Source: Parapedobacter defluvii
GTDB taxonomy: Bacteria > Bacteroidota > Bacteroidia > Sphingobacteriales > Sphingobacteriaceae
Assembly: GCF_014642075.1 (NCBI RefSeq)
Contig: NZ_BMIK01000001.1
Coordinates: 310,001 to 374,000, forward strand
Length of the DNA: 64,000 nucleotides
Direction of reading: 5' to 3'
Below the pieces are notes generated by a model, which saw nothing but the letters and a program-made list of their open reading frames with translations, had not been told where the DNA came from and searched no databases. This document shows positions 44,943 to 54,094 of the stretch, piece by piece; positions within the stretch are counted from its first letter, which is position 1, and the number at the start of each line of letters is the position of its first letter. A program made the translations under genes and the position numbers.

Positions 44943-45244
44943 TGCAGACGGGAATTGACGATATATTAATAAACCGGGTGGGAAGTTGGTTTTGTTCGGC
45001 TAAAGTGGTTAGTTGACCATTTGTTGTTTCCGCAATTAACAGCATTGACTCGCCGGAATTATCAAAGAGATAACGCTTTAACTTACCATTTTGGCTTTCG
45101 GCATCGTTTAGACCCTTTTTTAAGCTTGACGTTGCTTGTTAATTTTGGATACTATTGTTAAATAGGTTTTTTTCGGTGCCATTGGCGAAGGCTTCCGATA
45201 ATCACGAGGTGGGCGTGGCACACTCGAAAAATCCTACAAGCACG

Positions 45245-45573
45245 TCATGTGTGCGGATAAATCAGCCTTTTCCATTCGTCGATCATTTCAGGTTTCCAGT
45301 TGATGTGAGCAAAGAAAGGGTGGGAGATATCTACACCCGTGATGCCTTCAAAAAGCTCATTATGTTGCTTAAGGGCGAAGCGCTTTACCCACGCATTCAC
45401 CGAAACCAAACTCATGTCCGTCTGCTCTGCTGCTTTTGCCGAGGACAGCCCATCGGCCTTGAGAAAAACCGCACGGCAACGCATACGGAAACAGTGGCTC
45501 GGGCCGTTGCGGAAGCCCTGCTCGAGTTAGTGCCGTTGTCCCTCCGTTAATTCTATTGTTTTATCTTCCCCAT
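45245..45573 (-). pseudogene. IS630-family transposase N-terminal remnant
   Basis: From the ATG at 45573, with one frameshift and one in-frame stop, it reads IELTEGQRH, stop, LEQGFRNGPSHCFRMRCRAV and FLKADGLSSAKAAEQTDMSL, VSVNAWVKRF, the helix-turn-helix of IS630/Tc1-like transposases. After FEGITG the sequence changes to an unrelated tail (INWKPEMIDEWKRLIYPHT). The catalytic DDE domain is gone. Confidence 0.75.
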
Positions 45574-45958
45574 TTATTCCTATAAACAATAATCGGACAC
45601 AAAGAAAAAACAAATGCTTTATATAAACTAATTATGAACATTTACTTATGATTATAGGTTACCGCTCCGCGTCTGCGTACTTCGTACGCTAGGTGGTGTC
45701 TGCGGCAGTTGCAATATGCTAGTTATTAGGTGGTAAAACTGTTAATGGTATTATTTACTGAATTAATAATTTTGGGATATAAACAACATTAAACCAATAT
45801 ATAACAAGCAATCACTTTATAAAAAAGTTGAGATTATGCATCGCCACTCCCGCCCACGAATGCCAGCGAATTAAAGTTTTCTGACGCATTCGAACTTAGG
45901 TTAACCGGAAATTGGCTAACTTTGCGTAAACCAACGAAAACTGATTAGGTGCAAAAAA
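45574..45958. other. Leader region of the PUL, with palindrome and -7 box
   Basis: No gene. It contains the perfect palindrome GCGTACTTCGTACGC (about 45672-45686), and upstream of the sigma-factor gene a TAACTTTG at 45917-45924 that fits the -7 consensus but has no TTG at -33. Downstream of that the leader is about 30 nt. Confidence 0.5.
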
Positions 45959-46549
45959 ATGGATTATGCCAAGCAGCTCGATATCGTCCTCCTGGAGCAG
46001 ATTCGTGATGGAAACGAACAGGCATTTGCTGCGTTGTATGATCGCTATGCTGGCCGGTTGTATGGAAACCTGATCAAACTGGTGAAGGATCGTGACGTGG
46101 CGCAGGAACTGCTTCAGGATGTTTTTTTAAAAATCTGGGAAAAGCGGAAATCGATCCGCGTCGAATCGTCGTTTGCGGCGTATCTTTTTGCCATTACCAA
46201 ACACATGGCACTTAATTTTTCAAGACGTGTCGTATTGGATGCGAAAGTAGTTTCATCACTGGCTGCTGAGGCACCCGACGGGTATTCGCACATTGAGGAG
46301 GGGATGATTGCCAAAGAACTGGAACGGCTATATGATAATGCGGTGAACGCACTTCCTCCCAAGCGACGGGTGGTTTATATACGATGCAAACACGAAGGCA
46401 AAACCTACGAACAGGTGAGCCGCGAACTGGGGATTTCCACATCCACCATAAACGACCACATGGTTAAGGCTTTGCGCTTTATCGAACAGCACTTACGATA
46501 TGATGGGGTGGTCGGTTTGATCCTGATCGCCGGATTGCCCTATTTTTAA
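45959..46549 (+). CDS. ECF RNA polymerase sigma factor (FecI-like)
   Basis: A 196-residue ECF sigma factor of the Bacteroidota SusC-linked type. Region 2 is around residues 20-90 (FAALYDRYAGRLYGNLIKLV, AQELLQDVFLKIWEKR). Region 4 is around 130-180 (LPPKRRVVYIRCKHEGKTYE, SRELGISTSTINDHMVKA). The short hydrophobic C-terminal end (GLILIAGLPYF) is typical. It should be released by the FecR protein downstream and transcribe the susC operon in response to substrate. Confidence 0.92.
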   Translation: MDYAKQLDIVLLEQIRDGNEQAFAALYDRYAGRLYGNLIKLVKDRDVAQELLQDVFLKIWEKRKSIRVESSFAAYLFAITKHMALNFSRRVVLDAKVVSSLAAEAPDGYSHIEEGMIAKELERLYDNAVNALPPKRRVVYIRCKHEGKTYEQVSRELGISTSTINDHMVKALRFIEQHLRYDGVVGLILIAGLPYF

Positions 46550-46618
46550 ATTTTTTTTTTCACCGAGCAGATGTTGGCCCAGGGTTAGGTGTCTTATCTT
46601 TAAAAGACAGGAGAACCT

Positions 46619-47788
46619 TTGGCACAAGAAAGAGTATTAGCACGCCTTTTCAGGAAGTATTTAACCCATGAGTTGACCGCGGATGAGCTTACCGAACTTC
46701 GTGTGCTCCTCGAAGACGAGTCCAATAGGATGCGCTGGGACGAGCTGGCGCACGAGTCGCTGGTTGAACCGGTTTCAGACGATTTTTTGGGAGATCCGGC
46801 TGTTAAGCAAGAGCTTGCTCGGTCTTTTTCAACAATCCGAAGGCGTATGGCCCGGCCGAAGCTTCAGCGGACGCTTTTTCCGGCGGCTGCGGCGATGCTG
46901 GCACTGGCCATTGGCCTATGGTGGTTTGCCGGTGGATCCAGCCAACCGTCTGACCCGGCCTTGGCATCCGAATTTGGGAGCGATGCGCTGCCTGGAAGAA
47001 ATAAGGCCTACCTCATGTTGCCCAATGGCGAGCGCATACCATTGAGCGGCGAGCAGAGTGGTATCGTGGTCAACAAAGGAGTGCGTTACGAAAACGGGGG
47101 CATGGTTGTGCGCGAAACCGGTGCGACGTTGCCTACAACTGCGGATACCTTGTTGTTGTCGACGCCGGCGGGCGGACAGTATGCAGTGACGTTTTCCGAT
47201 GGGTCGCGCGTGTGGCTCAACGCCGGATCGACATTGAAATATCCCATGCGTTTTGGGGATGAGTGTCGAAGCGTCGTCCTGGAGGGCGAAGGTTATTTTG
47301 AGGTGGAACCGGATGCTATACCGTTTTCGGTGCATACGGCAGGGCAAACAGTAACCGTATTGGGTACCGCTTTCAACATCTATGGGTACCCGGAAGAAGG
47401 GCAGGTGGAGACCACGCTGGTGAATGGGTCGGTAACGGTCAGCAATCATCATTCAGGCACGGTGCATCGGCTCAGGCCCGGCCAACAAAGCATTGTCAAT
47501 GTAACGCAAACAGCTATCAACGATGTAGCGGTAACGGATTTTACCGCTTGGAGGCAGGGGATGTTCATCTTTAATGATACCGAGCTGACCAAAGCCATCA
47601 AGCAGTTGGGCCGGTGGTACAATGTGGATGTGGTTTACGAGGGAGCGCCGCCCAACACCTCTTTTTTCGGAGAGATTGGCAGGGATAAGTCATTGTCGCA
47701 GGTGCTGAGCCTGCTCAAGCGCAGCGGCGTTAATTTCCGCATCAAGGAAGCAGTAAACGACCGGAAAGTACTGACGGTCATTCCATAA
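46619..47788 (+). CDS. FecR-family anti-sigma factor
   Basis: A 389-residue membrane protein that holds the sigma factor and receives the signal from SusC. A cytoplasmic N-terminal helical domain (VLARLFRKYLTHELTADEL) leads to a TM helix (AAAAMLALAIGLWWFAGG, about 85-105), a periplasmic FecR domain (about 170-270: TPAGGQYAVTFSDGSRVWLN) and a C-terminal DUF4974/STN-like domain (FNDTELTKAIKQLGRWYNVD). The start is TTG at 46619: no ATG is in range and AGGAG lies 7 bases upstream. It is 69 bases after the sigma gene. Confidence 0.9.
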   Translation: MAQERVLARLFRKYLTHELTADELTELRVLLEDESNRMRWDELAHESLVEPVSDDFLGDPAVKQELARSFSTIRRRMARPKLQRTLFPAAAAMLALAIGLWWFAGGSSQPSDPALASEFGSDALPGRNKAYLMLPNGERIPLSGEQSGIVVNKGVRYENGGMVVRETGATLPTTADTLLLSTPAGGQYAVTFSDGSRVWLNAGSTLKYPMRFGDECRSVVLEGEGYFEVEPDAIPFSVHTAGQTVTVLGTAFNIYGYPEEGQVETTLVNGSVTVSNHHSGTVHRLRPGQQSIVNVTQTAINDVAVTDFTAWRQGMFIFNDTELTKAIKQLGRWYNVDVVYEGAPPNTSFFGEIGRDKSLSQVLSLLKRSGVNFRIKEAVNDRKVLTVIP

Positions 47789-47860
47789 CCAATTTAATAA
47801 CTTAATAACGACGGCTATGATATAACGGATATTTACTTGATTCGGTGCCTTAATGTACCG

Positions 47861-47894
47861 AAAAAAAACCGGATGGTGTTGACGCACCATCCGG
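47861..47894 (-). terminator. Intrinsic terminator on the minus strand between fecR and susC
   Basis: CCGGATGGTG (47869-47878) and CACCATCCGG (47885-47894) form a perfect 10-bp stem with a 6-nt loop. The plus strand has eight A before the stem and no T-run after it, so as an intrinsic terminator it works for minus-strand RNA (hairpin then UUUUUUUU). No minus-strand gene lies nearby; a short antisense RNA starting in the susC leader is the likely source. Confidence 0.7.
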
Positions 47895-47943
47895 CAATGC
47901 TTGGCGTAAACAGTCTTATTTTTTTACCAAACGTTACAAACAT

Positions 47944-50900
47944 ATGAATTATTCTTTATGTGTTAAGGGCATGTGTTGGCCCTTAACCACAAGATGGCTA
48001 CTCGTTATGAAACTTGCCTTGCTTTTAACCTGTGTATTTACCGTGCATGTGTATGCCGCTACTTATGCCCAGTTGCTTACGATCCGGGCGAAGGAAAAGC
48101 CCTTAGCTGAAGTAATGAAGCAGGTGAAGCAGCAGTCTGGCGTTACCTACTTCTTGAACGGCCGTGACATTGCCTTACAAAAAGTCACGGTAAACGTAAC
48201 AAATAAACCGATTGCTGAAGCAATGGATAGCATGCTTGCTGGATTGCCCCTGGTGTGGACCCTTGACGATGGCGTGGTCGTTGTGGCCGCCGCGCCACCC
48301 GTTGGCGAACGGCAGCAGGAACGGCGGGCAACCGGCACCGTCGTTGACGATCAGCGCCTTCCGCTTTCGGGCGTGACTGTATCAGTAGCCGGAACGCCGA
48401 CCGTGGCCACGACAACCGATGAGGACGGCAAGTTTCAGCTGGTATTGCCCGACGGCGTGGACTCGCTGGCTTTTTCGCTCATCGGTTATTATAGCGAAAC
48501 GTGGGCAGTGCCTGCTACGGGAGCGATGCAGGTGACGATGCGAGCAGCCGTGAGCGACTTGGATGAGGTGGTGGTTGTGGGGATGAACTTTAGGCAAGCC
48601 AAACGATCGGTAACCGGCGCCATGGCCACCATCCAGACCAAAGAGCTTCGGCAGAGCCCCGTTGCCAACCTCAACAACGCGTTGGCCGGCAGGCTGCCGG
48701 GTTTGATCAGCGTGCAGTCGTCCGGGCAACCGGGCGACGATGCAGCATCGCTCTACATTAGGGGAATTGCTACCTATGGCTCGAATACGGCACCGTTGAT
48801 CGTGATCGATGGGTTACCGCGGGGCCAAGGCAGTTTCAGCCAAATCGATCCCAACGAAGTGGAATCGGTTTCCATCTTGAAAGATGCTTCATCTTCGGCA
48901 TTATACGGTATCCAAGGTGCCAACGGTGTAATTGTCGTGACCACCAAACGGGGTCGCGATGGCCAGAAACCGATCATCGATTTTACCACGCAGCAAGCAC
49001 TGCAACAGGTTGTTCGACTACCCAAGCCGATTAGTACCTACCAGAGTGCATTGTATTTTAATGAATACGATACGAATAACAATTCCGAGCCTCGATTCAG
49101 CGAGGAGGCATTGGAAATCGTACGGTCGGGTTCGGATCTGTTCCTATACCCGGAAGTCAATTGGTTTGACGAGATACTGGAGAAAAACGCATGGCAGGGG
49201 CAGTATAACCTCAATATTTCAGGGAGTACCAACCGCGTGCGGTATTTCGTGTCAGGCAGCCATATTTCGCAGGGCGCCTTGTTGAAGCACGATGATCTGT
49301 TTTATGAGAACTATGGGAAAAAGAACGGTTTTTCGCGCTATAACTTCCGCTCTAACATCGATATCCAGGCCACGAAAGGACTTCAGTTGCAGGTGGACCT
49401 CGCCGGGCGCCTCGAACGGCGCATCGGCCCGTCTTCGGGTTTCCAGGAAGTGTTTAGCCTACTTAACAATATGCCACCCTTTGCGCTGCCGATCTTTAAC
49501 CCCGACGGGACATTAGGAGCGGCTAGCAATGTCGAAATCCCATTCTGGCGCAACCCTTACGGCCTGGTTACGCAAAGTGGTTATTATGAGAACTCAACCA
49601 ACGTGATGTATGGAACGATTTCGGCCCGGCATAGCCTGGATTTCCTGCTGGATGGTTTGTCTGCCCAGGGGTTTTTCAGTTTCGAAAACAACAACTTCAA
49701 CCGAACAATGCGGAACCAGGAATTTGATTCGTATTGGTACCGCGGGTTGGATATGGATGGACTGCCCATGTACCAGCAGACGCGGATCGCGACCACGTTG
49801 GCGACATCGGGGAACAATGACATAGAACGGTCCAATTATCTCGACTTCAGGTTGCAGTACGAACAGGGGTGGGATCGCCATCAATTCGCGGCGCAAGTGT
49901 TGGGCAACCGGACCCTGCGGATCTATAACCACGAGCTTCCCTATGCCTACCAAGGCGTGAGTGCCCGTACCACGTACAGCTACGATGCGAAATATTTCCT
50001 CGAAGCGAACGTTTCTTACAACGGCTCCGAAAACTTCCCGAAGGGTGAACGCTATGGATTTTTTCCCGCGGTATCCGTTGGATGGGTGGCTAGCGATGAG
50101 GCCTTCCTGAAAGAGACGCCCGGGCTGAATTTCCTGAAAATAAGGGGCTCGTACGGCTTGGTGGGGAACGACAAAATCGGCGGCCAGCGGTGGTTGTACC
50201 TCAGTGATTTTGCGGCAGGCGGTGGCTATGGGCTGGGATTGAGCCCAACGTGGAGGCCTGGGTATAACGAGTCTCGCGTGGGCAATCCGTTCGTAACGTG
50301 GGAGCAGGCCCGTAAGGCCAATGTAGGCTTTGAGCTTTCGGTGTTGAAACAAGACATGCTGCAATTGACGTTTGACGTCTTCCATGAACGGCGTTCGAAT
50401 ATCCTGACCACTCCGGGCACCGTGCCTGACTACTTGGGCATATCGACGCTGGCGCCTTTGAATGCCGGCGAGGTGGTGAACAAAGGGGTAGACGGCGAGC
50501 TGCGGTTCAACAAACGTTGGTCTGACTTCGGTTTATTCGGTACCCTGCAATTTACCTATGCCCGCAACCGAGTCGTGGAAAATGACCAGCCTAATCCGGC
50601 ATTCCCCTACCAAGACCTGCGGGGCTATGAAATCGGTTACACGCTGGGGTACCGATCCATCGGCTATTTTACTTCGCAGGACGATATCGATAACAGCGCC
50701 CAGCAACAGTTTGACAATAAGCTGATACCCGGCGACATCAAATACCTGGATGTGAACAGCGACGGTGTGATCGATGCATTTGACCGCGTACCCATCCTGG
50801 TACAGAACGTACCGCGCTACATGGGCGGCATATCGTTGGGCGGGTCTTATAAATCCGTTGATTTCTCCTTATTGTTGAACGGCGCAGGGGGCGGTACCGC

Positions 50901-51258
50901 CCGCTATGTGCCGAAGCCGCTGGATCCGATCATCTTGCAACGGTGGACGGAAGAAAACCAGGAAAACGCCAAAGTGCCGGTGGCCAAAAACTCATCCAAC
51001 AACACGTTGATGTCAGACTTCTATAATTTCCAGACGGACTACCTCAAACTGCGTAACGCCGAAATCGGGTATGCGCTGCATAGCGAATGGCTTAAACATA
51101 GGGGGATTAGCGCGATGCGTGTGTTTATTAACGGCCAGAACTTGGCCATTTGGGATCGGCTATGGGTCAAAGACCGCGATCCGGAGGTGAGTGGTACCGA
51201 TAACTTGCCATACCCCATCCAGCGGATTTTCAATTTTGGGTTAAACATTAGGTTATAA
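47944..51258 (+). CDS. susC-like: SusC/RagA TonB-linked outer-membrane protein with STN domain
   Basis: A 1104-residue glycan importer. The N terminus is the long Sphingobacteria form with a signal near VHVYAATYA. Then come an STN/secretin-like signalling domain (about 40-110: TIRAKEKPLAEVMKQVKQQS, SGVTYFLNGRDIAL), a carboxypeptidase-regulatory-like domain (about 125-205: GTVVDDQRLPLSGVTVSVAG), the plug with NNALAGRLPGLISVQSSGQP and YIRGIATYGSNTAPLIVIDG, and the barrel ending FNFGLNIRL. The STN domain means it signals to the FecR/ECF pair upstream. Partner SusD follows 4 bases on. Confidence 0.93.
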   Translation: MNYSLCVKGMCWPLTTRWLLVMKLALLLTCVFTVHVYAATYAQLLTIRAKEKPLAEVMKQVKQQSGVTYFLNGRDIALQKVTVNVTNKPIAEAMDSMLAGLPLVWTLDDGVVVVAAAPPVGERQQERRATGTVVDDQRLPLSGVTVSVAGTPTVATTTDEDGKFQLVLPDGVDSLAFSLIGYYSETWAVPATGAMQVTMRAAVSDLDEVVVVGMNFRQAKRSVTGAMATIQTKELRQSPVANLNNALAGRLPGLISVQSSGQPGDDAASLYIRGIATYGSNTAPLIVIDGLPRGQGSFSQIDPNEVESVSILKDASSSALYGIQGANGVIVVTTKRGRDGQKPIIDFTTQQALQQVVRLPKPISTYQSALYFNEYDTNNNSEPRFSEEALEIVRSGSDLFLYPEVNWFDEILEKNAWQGQYNLNISGSTNRVRYFVSGSHISQGALLKHDDLFYENYGKKNGFSRYNFRSNIDIQATKGLQLQVDLAGRLERRIGPSSGFQEVFSLLNNMPPFALPIFNPDGTLGAASNVEIPFWRNPYGLVTQSGYYENSTNVMYGTISARHSLDFLLDGLSAQGFFSFENNNFNRTMRNQEFDSYWYRGLDMDGLPMYQQTRIATTLATSGNNDIERSNYLDFRLQYEQGWDRHQFAAQVLGNRTLRIYNHELPYAYQGVSARTTYSYDAKYFLEANVSYNGSENFPKGERYGFFPAVSVGWVASDEAFLKETPGLNFLKIRGSYGLVGNDKIGGQRWLYLSDFAAGGGYGLGLSPTWRPGYNESRVGNPFVTWEQARKANVGFELSVLKQDMLQLTFDVFHERRSNILTTPGTVPDYLGISTLAPLNAGEVVNKGVDGELRFNKRWSDFGLFGTLQFTYARNRVVENDQPNPAFPYQDLRGYEIGYTLGYRSIGYFTSQDDIDNSAQQQFDNKLIPGDIKYLDVNSDGVIDAFDRVPILVQNVPRYMGGISLGGSYKSVDFSLLLNGAGGGTARYVPKPLDPIILQRWTEENQENAKVPVAKNSSNNTLMSDFYNFQTDYLKLRNAEIGYALHSEWLKHRGISAMRVFINGQNLAIWDRLWVKDRDPEVSGTDNLPYPIQRIFNFGLNIRL
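47959..47991 (+). promoter_or_regulatory. Hairpin in the first codons of susC
   Basis: TGTGTTAAGGGC (47959-47970) pairs with GCCCTTAACCACA (47979-47991), one bulged C, 8-nt loop, starting 15 bases after the susC ATG. A structure this stable within a ribosome footprint could control translation or serve as the target of an antisense RNA. Inference from structure only. Confidence 0.5.
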
Positions 51259-51262
51259 CGAG

Positions 51263-52969
51263 ATGAAGACAATATATCAATACCTATCCGGCTTATCGGT
51301 GCTGTGTGTGCTGCTATTTGCCGGATGTGAACAGGACTACTTGGAGCGGTCGCCCAGCGACATCATAGACGAGGAAAAAGTGTTTTCCAACCTGAATAAT
51401 GCGGAAGCGTTCCTGAACAATGCGTACCGGGAAGTACCCCAGCTGGTTTATCGCACCACCAATAGTGGTTCGAGTTATTTCAACCTGGGTTCGGCGACCG
51501 ACGAATCTGCCCAGATGTGGGGGCATGCGCTGTCGGTGATGGATTTCAATAACGGGAACTGGAACTCGGTATCTTTTCCGTTATTCTGGACATGGCCGGC
51601 GTATTACCAGTCGATCCGGCGGATCAATATCTTCTTGAAAAACTACGACCGGATTCCGGAAGAAGTTTCGGGCCAATCGGCCAGCGTGCGTAAACAGCGC
51701 CTGCTGGGGGAAGCGTATGCATTACGGGCATACTATTATTTCTTGCTGTATACGATGTGGGGAGAGGTACCGGTATTGACCGATCCGTTGCTGCCGGGAG
51801 GCAGTGAAAGCGTGTACCTGCCGCGTAAGCCTCTACCTGAGCTCATAGACCAGATCGACGCCGATTTGCGCGCCGCGGAAGGCCTCCTGCCGCCAAGCCA
51901 TCCCGACTCGGACTTTGGGCGCATAACGTCGGTTGCCGTAAAGGCGATCCGAGCGCGTTTGCTGTTGTATTTCGCGAGTCCGCTTTCCAATCCGGCGGAC
52001 GATGCAGCTCGCTGGGAACGGGCCGAAGAGGCGGCATGGGAAGCCATCCAGGATGCCGAGGAGAATGGATACGCGCTCTCGCTGACCGACAATGGTGGAA
52101 GAAAGGCGTATGAGCGCATTTTTTTGGAAATGCGCAACCCCGAAACGCTCTGGTCTAGTTTTGGCCCCTTTGAAGGTAATGGCAGCTATTGGGATTTTTG
52201 GGCCAGCTCACTGGGCCAGGGGGGGTGGTACGGCGAAGGACCCCTCCAGGACTTTGTGGATGCCTATGAAACCAAAGCCGGCGAATTGCCCGTGTTGGGG
52301 TACGCGCCCGATGGGACGCAGATCGTCAATCCGGCTTCGGGCTACGATCCGCAGCGCCCGTTTGAAAACCGCGATGATCGGTTTTACCAAACGGTGCTCT
52401 ACCATGGAGCGATGTGGAAGGGACGCCCGGTGAATGTGGCGCCCGGAGGCATGGACTATTCGACCGACAAGCCCCGGGTGAATTACTTTTGGCGGAAATA
52501 TACCTTAGAAGACCATAACCTCTATACCGGAACGGGCATGGCCGAACGCCGGTTCGTCTTGTTCCGCCTCTCCGAGCTATACTTAAACTATGCGGAAGCC
52601 CGCAATGAGCGGCTGGGTGCGCCCGATGACGCCATTTACGATGCCGTGAATGTATTGCGCAGACGGGCCGGGCTGCCCAATCTGCCCGCAGGGTTGAGTA
52701 AGGAAAGCATGCGCGAACGGATCCGGCATGAGCGTAAGATCGAACTGGCCATGGAAAACCACCGCTTTTTCGATGTAAGGCGGTGGCAGATCGCAGAAGT
52801 GGTGGATAATCGTGCCGTAAGGCGCATCAACGTATCGGCGGCCGGAGACATCACCTACCCGGTATGGGGCAACCGTGTATTTGATCGTACCAAGCATTAC
52901 TTGTTCCCGATTCCGCAGCTGGAGGTCGAAAAAAGCGGCGGCGTCCTGATACAGAATCCAGGTTGGTAG
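51263..52969 (+). CDS. susD-like: SusD/RagB glycan-binding lipoprotein
   Basis: A 568-residue surface lipoprotein, lid of the SusC barrel. Lipobox VLLFAGCEQD; the SusD-like N domain (about 25-230: DYLERSPSDIIDEEKVFSNL, RLLGEAYALRAYYYFLLYTM) and the RagB C domain (about 330-568: RIRHERKIELAMENHRFFDV, then KHYLFPIPQLEVEKSGGV and QNPGW). All hallmark motifs are present and the length is normal. 4 bases after susC. Confidence 0.93.
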   Translation: MKTIYQYLSGLSVLCVLLFAGCEQDYLERSPSDIIDEEKVFSNLNNAEAFLNNAYREVPQLVYRTTNSGSSYFNLGSATDESAQMWGHALSVMDFNNGNWNSVSFPLFWTWPAYYQSIRRINIFLKNYDRIPEEVSGQSASVRKQRLLGEAYALRAYYYFLLYTMWGEVPVLTDPLLPGGSESVYLPRKPLPELIDQIDADLRAAEGLLPPSHPDSDFGRITSVAVKAIRARLLLYFASPLSNPADDAARWERAEEAAWEAIQDAEENGYALSLTDNGGRKAYERIFLEMRNPETLWSSFGPFEGNGSYWDFWASSLGQGGWYGEGPLQDFVDAYETKAGELPVLGYAPDGTQIVNPASGYDPQRPFENRDDRFYQTVLYHGAMWKGRPVNVAPGGMDYSTDKPRVNYFWRKYTLEDHNLYTGTGMAERRFVLFRLSELYLNYAEARNERLGAPDDAIYDAVNVLRRRAGLPNLPAGLSKESMRERIRHERKIELAMENHRFFDVRRWQIAEVVDNRAVRRINVSAAGDITYPVWGNRVFDRTKHYLFPIPQLEVEKSGGVLIQNPGW

Positions 52970-53086
52970 TCTTTTGATTTACGTAATGGGAAAGATAATA
53001 AAATGAACCCGACATGATTAATCCCCCAACTGGCGGATTGATCATCAACGGCTCCATCTGACAACTGAAAACTGAAGAATACACAG

Positions 53087-54082
53087 ATGAAAGAGATCAC
53101 GAAATGGGCCATCATGCTAATGGCCTGCGTTGCACAGGTAATGACCGGGTGCGATAAACAAGTAACTATTGAAGACAGGGGCAGCTACCAAAAGCTCTAT
53201 ATCCCACAGGCGGCAAGGGGTGCTGTCGCCGTTGCCTTCACGACCGGCGACACCGAACCCGATACGGTGACCTTCGGGGTGGCGGTAGGCGGATTCGACG
53301 TGCCCACCAATGCCATAACGGTACGCTTCGAAGTGGCCGAAGAGGCAGTAGCGGCCTATAACGCTGCAAACCGGACTGACTACCCGCTACTGCCACCGGA
53401 AGCATTGGCGCTCCTGGACCCAGAACTGGGTATTCCCGCCGGGCAGGTCAATTCGGCAGTGGGCAAGTTGGTGATCGACCCGCAGTACCTCGAAAGCGAT
53501 GCGGCCTACCTACTGCCCATTCGGATAGCCGACGTGTCCGGCCAGATCGGTCGGTATGCCGAAGATATCCACACGTTGTATGTCGTGGTGACGGTGGCAC
53601 CAGCGCCGCCGGTGTACCACGAAGACCTCGATCGCACAGGTTGGGAGGTGGCGTCGTACTCCTCCCACGATCCGTGGGAAGGGGGAGCTGAAGGGCACGC
53701 CAATTCGGTGCTTGACGGAAATTTCTATACGTTTTGGGTGAGCAAATGGATGGGTGGAGAACTGCCATTGCCCCATCATATCGTCATCGATATGAAGGCA
53801 TCGCAAACGTTGCATGGCGTTTCGTTTATGAACCGAACGTTCTGGGACGAGTATACGAACGGGCAGCCCCGAGAGGTGACGGTGGAACTATCGGCCGATG
53901 GGACAAGCTGGGAACTGGCCAAAGCGTTCACGGATATTCCGAATCCCGAAGGGACGGCAGCAGGCAACTGGATCCGTTTGACATTCGATGCACCGATGGA
54001 TGCCCGTTATTTCAAGTTTATCGTAACGGGGATACACGGGGTCGGCTCTGTAACGTCGGTAGCCGAGCTTGGCGCCTTTTAG
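53087..54082 (+). CDS. DUF1735 + F5/8 type C (discoidin) surface lipoprotein
   Basis: A 331-residue lipoprotein (lipobox QVMTGCDKQ). Residues about 40-165 are a DUF1735-like beta domain (AVGGFDVPTNAITVRFEVAE, LEIGIPAGQVNSAVGKLVID-like part GIPAGQVNSAVGKLVI). Residues about 180-330 form an F5/8-type discoidin carbohydrate-binding domain (HANSVLDGNFYTFWVSKWMG, HHIVIDMKASQTLHGVSFMN, TVELSADGTSWELAKAF). It would bind the target glycan at the cell surface. Third gene of the PUL operon. Confidence 0.82.
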   Translation: MKEITKWAIMLMACVAQVMTGCDKQVTIEDRGSYQKLYIPQAARGAVAVAFTTGDTEPDTVTFGVAVGGFDVPTNAITVRFEVAEEAVAAYNAANRTDYPLLPPEALALLDPELGIPAGQVNSAVGKLVIDPQYLESDAAYLLPIRIADVSGQIGRYAEDIHTLYVVVTVAPAPPVYHEDLDRTGWEVASYSSHDPWEGGAEGHANSVLDGNFYTFWVSKWMGGELPLPHHIVIDMKASQTLHGVSFMNRTFWDEYTNGQPREVTVELSADGTSWELAKAFTDIPNPEGTAAGNWIRLTFDAPMDARYFKFIVTGIHGVGSVTSVAELGAF

Positions 54083-54094
54083 CACGGAGGGGAT

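Noticed and set aside
45650-45720. GCGTAC palindrome as an attachment site
   Set aside because: Palindrome is perfect but short and has no partner copy in the window; kept only as a note in the leader region.
49594-50385. 263-codon minus-strand frame inside susC
   Set aside because: Antisense to conserved barrel sequence; no domain and no promoter match.
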